Origin: Prorocentrum cordatum
Lineage: Eukaryota > Sar > Dinophyceae > Prorocentrales > Prorocentraceae
NCBI GenBank assembly: GCA_963575745.1
Contig: CAUYUJ010014193.1
Span: 113,841 to 177,840, forward strand
Reading direction: 5' to 3'
Length of the DNA: 64,000 nucleotides
In this document: positions 20,000 through 29,800 of the stretch, piece after piece
Position numbering within the stretch: position 1 is the stretch's first letter
Layout of the letters: each line of letters opens with the position of its first letter
Notes under the pieces: generated by a model
Databases searched by the model: none
Seen by the model: the letters and a program-made list of their open reading frames with translations, nothing else
Told to the model about the DNA's origin: nothing
Position numbers and translations under genes: made by a program

Positions 20000-20330
20000 T
20001 GCGCAACGCCATAGACAAGCAATGCAAACATACAGTGCCATTCAAATCAACAAATCAACACAGTGCAATGCGAAGCCACGCGCAGGCATCCGAAGCCATG
20101 CGAAGCCATGCAGCTCAAGGCAAAGCCATGCAAAGCAACGCAGGGCAATGCAAACATGTGCACAGCAACGCAAAACCATTCGCCAATGCACAACAACGCA
20201 AAGCCATGCAAAGTCGTGCGTACAACAATTCAGAACCATGCAAAGTCATGCAAGCGGCAGCGAGAAAACAGCGGGGCGGCAACGGGGACGCAACGAGCCG
20301 AACATCCAGAAACTGCAGCCAGTCCCTGAG
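20000..20330. repeat. Degenerate GCAATGCAAAGCCATGC repeat
   Basis: Irregular copies of GCAAAGCCATGCAAAGC with 8-16 base spacing. Confidence 0.75.
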
Positions 20331-20394
20331 GAATGAAGTAATAACCCCTCAGTGCAAGCGCCATATGGGAAATGCCAAGCCCTGATCGTCGTCG

Positions 20395-20600
20395 TCGTCC
20401 TCTTTCTCCTCCCTCTCCTCTCGCGCCCCTCCCCCCCCGCTCATCCGCCGTCCTCCTCCCTCCCGTTTCTCTTCCACCGCCCCTCCTTTCCCCCACTCCT
20501 CCTCTCGACCCCCCTCCCCCTCCCCCTCCTGCCCCCTTCTCGCCGCCCCTCCCTTCCTCTCCCCCCCCCACTTCCTCCCACTTCCTCCTGACCCCCCGCC
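20395..20600. repeat. Pyrimidine tract
   Basis: C/T-rich sequence on the plus strand with few purines; no regular unit. Confidence 0.85.
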
Positions 20601-20607
20601 CCTCCCC

Positions 20608-20790
20608 AGACATCCGGCCGCTCCAATTTTTTGGATGCGTGGGCCCCGGAGGTCTGGACCACTTCCCCAGGGCCGGTTTTTCGTCCTGAATCGTTTTTGT
20701 CACCCTCCCGAAGCCCAGTGAGGGCCCCCGGAGGCCGTAAACTGCCAAAATCCCGCCGCTCCATTTTTTTAGGAGCGTCGGATCTCTGGG
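20608..20790 (-). repeat. Dispersed repeat family B, copy 3 (reversed)
   Basis: CATCCGGCCGCTCCAATTTT at one end and TGCCAAAATCCCGCCGCTCC at the other; reverse complement of the 51.6-kb copy with the same internal order. Confidence 0.85.
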
Positions 20791-21014
20791 TCCCATCCCC
20801 TTGGCCTCGGGCGCCGCCGGCGCGGCGGGCGCCGCGTCGGCGGCGGGCGTGTAGGGTACGCCCTCGTCCACGGCGGCGGCGGGCGCCCCGCCCTGCGCTC
20901 GGGTGGGCCAGGGGGGGGATTGGGCTCGCTCCCCTCAGCGGGGGGGAGGGCGAGGACCTGTCCATGACCACCGTCTGCGGGGTTCATATTCGACGACCTC
21001 GGCAGGCGGTGAAT

Positions 21015-21690
21015 CTATGTATATGTGTATAAATGCATGGTCACGTATACAGGTATGTGCTTACACCCAGAAATATGCGTATGTCTATATACATATAAAC
21101 GTATATAGACGTATGTGTACATATACATGTATACATGTACGTATGCGTGCACATATACATATACATACACAGATGAATCGACACACAGAGCCACGTCTAG
21201 ATATACATTAATCTTACATGTACATGTGCCTATACATATACATGTACATCGACATATACAAACATAAGGCCATGCGCATGCACACGTCAAAAATACACAT
21301 ACATCTACACATTCACGTACACATATACATATAAACAGATACACACATGTGCGTACAACTTTGCAACTACATCTAGATAGGCATGAATATATACAATACC
21401 GATACATATACCTTTGCATACGCCCATACATACACATGTGTAAACGTATAACTGCATGTACATATACAGAGCCATGCGCATACACATGCACGTATACATT
21501 TACATAATATATATATACGTACCCTCACAAATACATAGATATATGAATGTACATGTACGTGTATACATACTTACGCACACGCAAGCACACACACCTATTC
21601 CTACACACATGAATCTGATACATAGGCACCTACACAAACATACACATACATGTATACATACCTATCGATGCAAATATATTAACACCCAGG
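21015..21690. repeat. AT-rich TACATA / CATGTA tract
   Basis: About 675 bases of degenerate ATACATATACATGTA and CACACACAT words, very unlike the GC-rich surroundings. Tyr/Val/Cys-rich frames through it are artefacts. Confidence 0.85.
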
Positions 21691-21699
21691 TGATAATAA

Positions 21700-22190
21700 A
21701 ACTAGGGGTCCGGGGGGATGATTAACGATCTGCCCCAGCGAAGCCGCACGGGGGATGTATGACGAGGGAACAAGAGGCTGTGGCCGTCGTCGTCGTCGCA
21801 CGAAGACGACGACGACCTAGCCCTGCCACGCGATCGTGAGTTCGGAAAGCTGCAATGGTGAGATTCCCAGCAGCCTTGCCACACGTTCGTGATTTCTGGA
21901 AGCTGCAATGGTCAGAACCTTCTGATGACACAGACCACAAGGAGGGAGGAGAAAGGAGAGAGAAGGGGAGGGGAGGAGGGGTGGGGGAAAAGAGAGGCCC
22001 CACTAGTTTTCCGTCAAAGAACTAATTCGGGGGCGCCGCGCTTTTCATGTGTAAAACCTTTTGTTGATTTCAATCGTTGTCGACATCACATGTGCAGGAA
22101 AAAACTCATAGTGGCCCGTTCCGTTTCTTTTTCAAGGAATACTCAAAAACGAATAACAAAAGCTCGTGGGCGGGCCAGGGGGAAGGTGAA
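21700..22190. other. Spacer with a 45-bp direct repeat
   Basis: GTTCGGAAAGCTGCAATGGT (21838-21857) and TTTCTGGAAGCTGCAATGGT (21893-21912) lie in two copies of a ~45-base unit 55 bases apart. Otherwise unassigned. Confidence 0.5.
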
Positions 22191-22194
22191 GACA

Positions 22195-22224
22195 GTAGTA
22201 GTAGCAGTAGTAGTAGTAGTAGTG

Positions 22225-22272
<48 letters not shown>

Positions 22273-22307
22273 CGGGTACTGAAAATAATAGCAGTAGTAG
22301 TACTAGC

Positions 22308-22378
<71 letters not shown>

Positions 22379-22486
22379 AAGCAATAGTAGTGGAGTAGTT
22401 GAAATAGTGGTAGGCGTAGCAGTAGCAGTAACAGTATCAGTATCAGTAGCAGTAGCAGCGGTAGTAGAGTAGTAGTATAAGTAGAA

Positions 22487-22520
<34 letters not shown>

Positions 22521-22527
22521 GAGTAGC

Positions 22528-22561
<34 letters not shown>

Positions 22562-22562
22562 A

Positions 22563-22601
<39 letters not shown>

Positions 22602-22603
22602 TG

Positions 22604-22651
<48 letters not shown>

Positions 22652-22739
22652 CGAATAGTAGTAGCAGTACTCGTACGAATTCTGGAAATAGCAATGGGAA
22701 TTGTAGTAACAAAAACAGTAGTAGCCGTAGTAGTAGTAT

Positions 22740-22770
<31 letters not shown>

Positions 22771-22917
22771 CGTAGTAGTAGTAGTAGTAGGTGTTGTTGT
22801 TGTAGTTGTAGTAGTAGTTGTAGTCGTAGTAGTAGTAGTAGTAGCAGCAGCAGTAGTAGTAGTAGTAGTTGTTGTTGTTGTGGGAGTCGTAGTTGTAGTC
22901 GTCGTAGTAGTAGCAGC

Positions 22918-22952
<35 letters not shown>

Positions 22953-22953
22953 C

Positions 22954-22993
<40 letters not shown>

Positions 22994-23061
22994 CAATAGT
23001 AAGATTCATAGTCGTAGTGCTAATAGTAATACTAGTGCTAGTCGTAGTCGTACTCGTAGTC

Positions 23062-23118
<57 letters not shown>

Positions 23119-23160
23119 CAAGTAGTAGTACAAGTAGTAGTACAAGTAGTAGTTGTCGTA
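22195..23160. repeat. AGT trinucleotide tract, about 970 bp
   Basis: AGT/GTA runs with islands of AGC, CGTAGT, TTG and short unique words (for example 22660-22735). Poly-Val, poly-Ser, poly-Leu and poly-Tyr readings are repeat artefacts. Confidence 0.95.
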
Positions 23161-23279
23161 GAAATACTACCAGTCGTAGCGCAAGGGGCGCGCGTGGGGC
23201 GGCCGGAATAGGTGAAATCGCACCCCGGCCGCAACGGATGCGAAAGCGGAGTGGGGCAACTGGGGTGCTCTTGGCTCAA

Positions 23280-23950
23280 CCTAGGGCCCTTTCTACTGAG
23301 GGCTCTTGGGGCCTCTTGGGGCCATTGGGGGCCTGTACTTACTCATGACGAAAAATCTTCCCCGCGGAAAGTTGATGAGAGTGCGTGGGACAGCGCAGGG
23401 CCCATCCTGGGAAGTTGATGGCCGAAACCCCCTCCCCCGTAGACTCCTAACACGGGCAGTTCCCGGAGACCGCGGATCCAATTTCTTCATGTTTCCCGCT
23501 TAAGATATGATACCGGACGCGGCTCCAGAAAATCCGAAATCGGATCCGCGCGGACGGAAATCGGATCCACCGAAACAGAAACCAAAACCAAAACTGAACC
23601 CGCGCGAACTCCATTGGATCCCACGACGGTTATCTCACACCCGCCTGCTCAAGACTTCAAACCGTCCTTCCGGGCCCAAGAGGAAAAACCTCCGTCCTGG
23701 AGATGTAAGAACCTGTTCGGGGCGCCTCGGGGGCCTCTTGGGGGGTCCTGCGGCCATCGTGGGGTGGAAAGCTCGACATGTCAGCTCGGGAGGCGCCTCT
23801 CGGGCACCTCCTTGGGGCCGTCCTTGGGGCTCGCTTTGCGGCCTCTGGGGCCGTCTTGGGACTCTCTTGGGAGTCTCTTAGGCCGTCTTGGGTCGATTTT
23901 GGCGGTCTCTTGGGCCATCTGGGGAGGCGCGAGGACGACCAGAGCGGCAA
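23280..23950 (-). repeat. Family C degenerate repeat with spacer
   Basis: GGGGCCTCTTGGGGCC-type units at 23285-23330 and 23715-23950 are the complement of the repeat at 70-840. The interval 23340-23710 holds no gene I recognise. Confidence 0.6.
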
Positions 23951-24303
23951 TGCGCAAACCATGTAACAAGAACCCACGAGAATTGGACGCTGCCGTGCTT
24001 AGGGAAGCCGTATTGGAAGTCGCCCTGGGTCCTTGGAAGCGTTTCGACATCGACAATGACAATGACGACGACGGTGGTGCTGATGACGCCGACGGTGGCG
24101 ATGATGATGATGGTGGTGATGATGATGGTGATGATGATGAGAATAATGGTGGCAGTGATCATGCTGGCGATGGTGGCAACGATGGTGCTGATGAGGACGA
24201 TGCGGACATGCTCTATTTCGACTACGAGGTGGACTACATAGTTGATTTACCCAAAATTGATTCGCGCGTCGACTCTACGAACAAATATGGCGAATGCTCG
24301 TAG
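23950..24303 (+). CDS. Asp-rich small ORF, doubtful
   Basis: ATG at 23950, 117 codons. An N-terminal part (RELDAAVLREAVLEVALG) reads as a helix, followed by an Asp/Gly stretch generated by a GAT microsatellite (24060-24215), then a C-terminal tail ending EVDYIVDLPKIDSRVDS and TAG. It may be chance; there is no family match and no spliced leader upstream. Confidence 0.2.
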   Translation: MRKPCNKNPRELDAAVLREAVLEVALGPWKRFDIDNDNDDDGGADDADGGDDDDGGDDDGDDDENNGGSDHAGDGGNDGADEDDADMLYFDYEVDYIVDLPKIDSRVDSTNKYGECS

Positions 24304-25570
24304 ATATGCATCCATTCGACGTAGTTCCTTCGTAGATTCGGAGCACATGTCAATTTTGGGGTAAGTCAAGTCTGCCCTCGGTCCCCTACTTGGCGATTGC
24401 TTTACTGATCGCCAGCGGACTTCCACATGTGATGGAACGCCTCCATGCCGAGATGCTCGCAGCTACTGGTTTTCGAGGGGCGCGCGCGGCGACGCGCGCG
24501 CGCCTGTGGCCCGCGCGGTCCGAGTTGCCAGGCTTGGCTGGCGCGCGGTGGTGACGAAACGTTTTCGGCGCAAGGAGAGCCCACAATCGGACCGATAGGT
24601 CGGATCGGCGATCGACACGAATCGGATCGGCGGAAGTCGGCAGCCTAGTAGGCCCCCAATAAGAAGTCGTAGCCCAAATCGGATATCCAAGCCAAGTCGA
24701 ACCAGAATCGGAATCCATCGAAGTCGAATCGAATCGAATCGGGGGAATCCAAATGAGCCCTGTCGACGTCCGCGCGCGTGTGTCTGAAATACTCGCCTTT
24801 GGCAGAATCTGAGGGCTCGTAAGTGGCACGGTAATCAATTCCTGGGTGAAAGGATCACTCTCTGGCGGCCGACGGCAAGGCCCCGCAGGGGCAAACGCCA
24901 AGCTTGGGAACACGGGGGCGATAACCCGCAGGAGCGCGCCCCCAGGCGAGCCGCGGAGTCGTCTGGAGCCCCGCTAGGCGAAGCTGCCTGGCGACGCAGA
25001 GCTTTGGTGCACTCGAGCTCAATCGAAGAAAACACATGGGCTCACCGAAAACCCAATGGACAACACAGAACAGGAGTACACCCAAAAAACTTCAAACCAG
25101 AATTTCTTGAACATTCCGCAGGCGCTGTCGCTTAGCTGCCCCCCTCTTTACGGCCCCTGCGCTGGCCCTCAACCATGCGCTTGGCCTCGGCTTATCGGCT
25201 CGCCGCAGTGCCCGCCGCCGTCGAGGAGAAACGAATTGCTGTCTGGGGGAAAATACATTACTGTACTGATCCACGCCCCCGAAGAAAGGCTTAAATCCAG
25301 CCCGTTCTCTTATGATTGCAGCGGCTGTGCGTGCGCAGAACTCTGATGACTGCTTGCCGGGAAGACAACGGAAGGAAGGGAGGAGGAGAATAAGGAGTAA
25401 GAGGATGAGTTACAGTAGGAGGACGACGAGAGAAGGAGGGTCAGCAATGAAGAATAGGGCAGGAAAAAAGGAAGAAGAGGCGCAGCGTTGAACAACAACT
25501 CCACACAACGTCACTTTATGGCCGGACGGCCGTGCCGTGGCGAACGGCTGCTCCCTGGCGAAAGGTGAGC
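24304..25570. other. Unassigned sequence
   Basis: Contains repeated GTCG/GAATCGGA words near 24590-24745 but no credible gene. Confidence 0.4.
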
Positions 25571-25571
25571 G

Positions 25572-25800
25572 GTTTCTTCTTCGGCGTTTCGACATTGAGC
25601 TGCCGTGGGGGGAGGGGGGGGGTCTGGCTCTGGACCTCTGCTTATGTTTGGAACAATGCTCCAATGGGGAATCCTATGGGGAGCCGTCCACCTACTTAAA
25701 ACAGGCGCCCAAGACAGCCAGGATCTACTCCATCGGGGGGGCGGGAGGGGGGGGGTGCGAGGGCCCGCGCCGATCGGCAAAACAAGGAACAAGAAAAGAC
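25572..25800 (+). repeat. Dispersed repeat family D, copy 1
   Basis: Shares with 53682-53880 the order TCGGCGTTTCGACATTG, GGGGGGTCTGGCTC, GACCTCTGCTTA, CAGCCA(G/A)GATCTACTCCAT, GGCCCGCGC(C/T)GATCGGCAAAAC. Confidence 0.75.
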
Positions 25801-26051
25801 GATCACATGGAGGATGAGGAGGACGATGAGGACAAGATGAGGGGGAGAGGAGGAGACGGAGAAGCAGCAGGGGGCGAGAGGGAAGCCAGGTATGCCTACA
25901 GTGGAGACCGGTCCACAAAAAGCCTTCCACAAGAAACCCAACCCTGAGACCCCAGGACGCCCATGGCTTTCTGGTGTGGGAGCGTTACGCTTTCCATCGC
26001 AAAGCCATCGAAACCCAAGAAACCCAGGGCACCCTGGAGGCAAGCAGGGTG

Positions 26052-26166
26052 TCCTCCTCCTCCTCCTCCTCCTCCTCCTCCTCCTCCTCCTCCTCCTCCT
26101 CCCTGTCCCCCTCCTGCTCCTCCTTCTCCCCCTCCTCCTCCTCCTCCTCGTCCTCCTCCTCCTCCT
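26052..26166. repeat. CTC microsatellite bounding the GIY-YIG/RT element
   Basis: CTC triplets run up to the first base of the left terminal repeat. A shorter CTC run (31752-31780) precedes the right terminal repeat, and CTC/CCT sequence (31985-32130) follows it. Confidence 0.9.
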
Positions 26167-26375
26167 CGAAGACACTGAACGTGTTCACTAAATGTTTGCC
26201 CCTCTCCTCCCCACCTCGCGAGCAGAGTGACCGTTTCCGCAAGTTTCAGGCTCAGGCGAGTCGGAGGCCCACCGGCGCTCACAGCCTCTGACTCGGGCCG
26301 CGTGCTGAGCCCCTCAGGAGAAAGAAGGATTGGGCTCTCGGTCCTGTCCCACATCTCCGTCCACTGGACCCTCCT
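26167..26375 (+). repeat. Left terminal direct repeat (209 bp)
   Basis: Starts GAAGACACTGAACGTGTTC after CTC repeats and ends at CCACTGGACCCTCCT. Identical in length and sequence to 31781-31989. A hammerhead ribozyme core was looked for and not found. Confidence 0.93.
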
Positions 26376-26499
26376 TATCACCACCTACATTCCGGGCTTG
26401 CGGGTCAACGGTGTGGAGTGGATTCTGCTGTTGGTATTTCCTTTCGGCATACATATCGTTCAGAACTCCTACGAAGTATACGACGGTTTCGGTCTCTCC

Positions 26500-26862
26500 A
26501 TGGAACGCATCTTCGCGGTAAGTGACATACACAACCTGGTCGGCGAGTTCACACACGGGGACGATCGGTACCGAATCTTTTTCACCAGCTGGAGCTCGAC
26601 CTTTTGGACTCGTGGTCTTCAGGATCGCATTCAAACCCTGGCTCTCTGGGCAGCATGGCAAGCGAGAACGCCCAGTCCAGCATCCAGCGAGTTTGGCGAC
26701 GACTACGACGCACCACCACCGCCGCCATCCCCTACAGTATACGAAGACTTCGACGGGGACCTGCACAGAAGCCTCCAAGAGTACCGCGACCGCGACCCAG
26801 ACAGCCCCTTCAGCGACCCGCTCATGGAAATGGAGAGGCAGGACGACTGCTGGGGGTGCTAA
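26500..26862 (+). CDS. Element ORF a, acidic 120-aa protein
   Basis: ATG at 26500 (context CTCCATGG); the frame is open further upstream into the terminal repeat. The sequence starts MERIFAVSDIHNLVGEF, has a Pro run (DYDAPPPPPSPTVYED) and an acidic, Arg/Asp-rich tail, ending CWGC and TAA. No family recognised. It overlaps the upstream, probably untranslated, part of the RT frame and stops 3 bases before ORF b starts. A consensus GTAAGT lies at 26518, so splicing of this region is possible. Confidence 0.4.
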   Translation: MERIFAVSDIHNLVGEFTHGDDRYRIFFTSWSSTFWTRGLQDRIQTLALWAAWQARTPSPASSEFGDDYDAPPPPPSPTVYEDFDGDLHRSLQEYRDRDPDSPFSDPLMEMERQDDCWGC

Positions 26863-29800
26863 ACCATGCCAACCTATGTCGACGTTGCGCACTTCATCCT
26901 CCTCTCCTCTTCCTGGGTCTTCTGCTTCTCCCTGGTGGGGCAGGTGCTGTCCCACCTCCTGAAGGTCTTCATCCTGTGCGTTTCGAATTTCCACGTCCAA
27001 CGCGAGGGCTTGAAGGCATCAAGGTTTCGGAGGCATTTATTCAACGTTCTCTTTCCCCACTTCCTCGACGCCCACCCCTGCTCCGCTACCAAGAACTGGT
27101 TCAGTTTGTATGGTCTCTGCTCTCTTCGCCGACTGCTCTCTCATCACTCTCCTGTTTACTACACTACCTTGGCCAATGGTTGTTCCGTAACACCAAGACG
27201 CCACATGTTCTCCAAGGCCAGTACTTGTTCTCTTCGATTGCGAACGTCCTTATGGTTGCTGGTATTGTTCGAATTCATCGTGCTCTCCAGGTGCATCCTG
27301 TACCTCCGTGGGCGCAACAGGTGGTCCGTCTTCTTCCAGCTGAATGGCTTCACGTGTGTAAACATCCTTCCTCAGCATGCCGCATTGTCGAGTGGGCCCA
27401 GACAGCAGCCCACACCTTCCTCCAGCACAACACCATAGATTTGACTGCCAGTGTGTATATTCTTTTCAACTCGGTCAGCATCTACGTTGGCAAGACGAAC
27501 ATAAGACGGACACGGATCTCAGGTGTGGCAGGTCGTCTATCAGAACACCTACGATGTATCCTCTGTCCGACGTATGGAGATGGCATGCGCCCCCGCTACG
27601 CACTCTTGAGGCAGAGCTTGGGCGACATCATGTTCCTTCCGCTCCTCTTCCTCCCCACGTCCCTGGCTGCGTACCACTTCGAGGCGCACATCATTAGGCG
27701 GTTCAACCCTCTCGGCAACCACGCAGACCAGTCCCAAGACGCCAAATACAAGGTTCTGAGGGGCGACTACCTGCTGAGTGGCTACCGTCCTCGACGGAGA
27801 CCACGCAGGAGACCGCCACGCTGGAAACGTATACGTACAACTCACCTACCAGTCTCTCCATGGCTTCAGTCGGCTCAGCCTGATGTGGTACCTGTCCAGC
27901 GTAGGAAGACTCAAACCACCCCAGTTGCAGAACTCCTTCCAGGTGTACTCTCTGATTGCGCTCCGTTCTCTACCCTATATGTCACACAGCAACGCGACCA
28001 ATATGCTTTGACGGGTGAGCTGGGACCTCTATGGCTATGGGAACGACGCCGCATTGGTCTATTCCTGGCTTGGCTCGCACGACCACACGCCCCTCTACGC
28101 ATACCTCGCTGGCCTATTCAACAGCTTGCGTCTTTCCTAATCTGGGCAGCGGTACTTGCACCTGACCTACTTCAGTCTCACCATCGAGTCTTTCATGCAT
28201 ATAAAGTACTTGACGTTATTCTTCGGCGATTGCATCTACCTCGTCTCAGGGTACCCACCCTCGTCCTCCCTTATGAGCTACGTCGTGGCCAGCACCTTCA
28301 GTGGTTCCGAGCAGAAGTTCAACGCCTGATCGACTCTATTAAGCTCGAGGATTCAAGGAAGTGGATCAGCCCACGTATTCGCTACAGCTTTGGCCGCCAG
28401 CCAACGTGGAAGGATCGAGTCAATGCGCCTTCATTCTGCCACCGCTTCAAGGTTGACGGAGTGCCACCGCCATCAGCGTGTACATGTCCTCCACCCCCTC
28501 TTGGTCTTCGTTGCCTCCCTGGTCTTTGGCGTCACCCTCGTTGGCCTCAACCACAACTTCTTCTACATGAATGTGCCATGCTGGTCAACAACTGGGGCCA
28601 GAAGCTCGGTATTCACCATCATCAGTTACGACGTGCAGTTCATCGCATTCGACAAGGGGTGTGCTCAACTTCCTGGGCGCCATCTTGCCCTCTTACCTGG
28701 TGCTCTACATCTTCGGTATCAAGTTCTTCAACCAGTGGGGGCCGAGGCCCCTCGCGTGAGCCACCGCCAGCATGGGGTGAGCTTGAGCAGGCTTTGTCCG
28801 TTGCCGTGACGGCCGCGAGTGATAGTGTCCTCATAGCTGATGACAAAAATGCTGATCGAATTTGGTGCGCCAATGGTCCTGATCTTGCCAGGTACATCCT
28901 TCAGTCTATCTCTGAGGACCCTGCTTGGAAACACCGTCCAGACCTGTGCGAGCATGATGTATGTACGTGGGCGTGGGCACGTGCGGTATCAGCTCTACCG
29001 GTGTGGCTCCGTGGGCCATCCCAGTTGCCCCACCCACAGACCCCCTCTCGCCCTCCCATTGTCTTCCCGCTTGTGAAGTCCAAGTGTTTCTCAGTGGAGG
29101 GGGCAAGGATATGTCAGAAGGTTGCCCACAGCTGCTGCAGGAGAGTGATTGACACATCAAGATCTCCAGGTTCCTTAGGCTTCCGCATCCTTGGTCGTGC
29201 AGCTCGCAGTCTCCTGCATTGGTCTAAGGCCGGGAATGAATGCTTCGACATTCGGCAGGCAGCAGAGGATATACGTGGTCTTCGACTCCTCTTGCGTGCT
29301 ACTCCTCTCCCTCGGTGCCGTCGCTGTGGTTGTGATCTCTTCGATATTAGTGTGGTAACATGCGACGCAGACCAGGCATATGAGCAGTGTGGTTCGCAGG
29401 CTGTATCAAGTGCATGGGCTCATCTCCGTCCCCACATAGCAGCAGCAGTCCCAACCGAAGCGTGCCTCGTCAGGAAGGGTAAGAGGTCTATAGTCCACTC
29501 GTCCATCAAGTCGTCCTCGATGTCGGCAACAGCAGTTCCTTCAGGCTACTATCGGGTAACAGTTTCAGACATCTTCAAGGCTCTCTCGGTGTATTGTTGG
29601 ATATCCTTGGTCAGTGCTTTTGGTGTTATCTTTGAGTTGAAGGGCCTTCCGATCGGTGGGGTCTTCTCGGGTGTGGCTCTAAGTGTGCTGTTATGCTTTC
29701 AAGAATTTCGGGCTCGTCATGATCCATCTCGTTATGTACGTGCAGGTTTCCCTCAGCTGCTGGATTCGGAATCCCACGATGTCGCCATGTGTCGGTATGT

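Noticed and set aside
20030-20330. Coding frames through the GCAAAGCCATGC repeat
   Set aside because: Degenerate tandem repeat with no stable frame or composition.
22443-23279. Poly-Leu, poly-Tyr and poly-Val frames
   Set aside because: Translation of the AGT tract.
26167-26375. Hammerhead ribozyme in the terminal repeat, known from some Penelope-like elements
   Set aside because: Neither strand shows the CTGANGA ... GAAA core. CTGAGCCTGAAAC on the minus strand lacks the required GA.
27447-27720. GIY-YIG region as part of a group I intron homing endonuclease
   Set aside because: It is in the same uninterrupted frame as an RT with all core motifs and inside a unit with terminal repeats; no group I intron core was seen.
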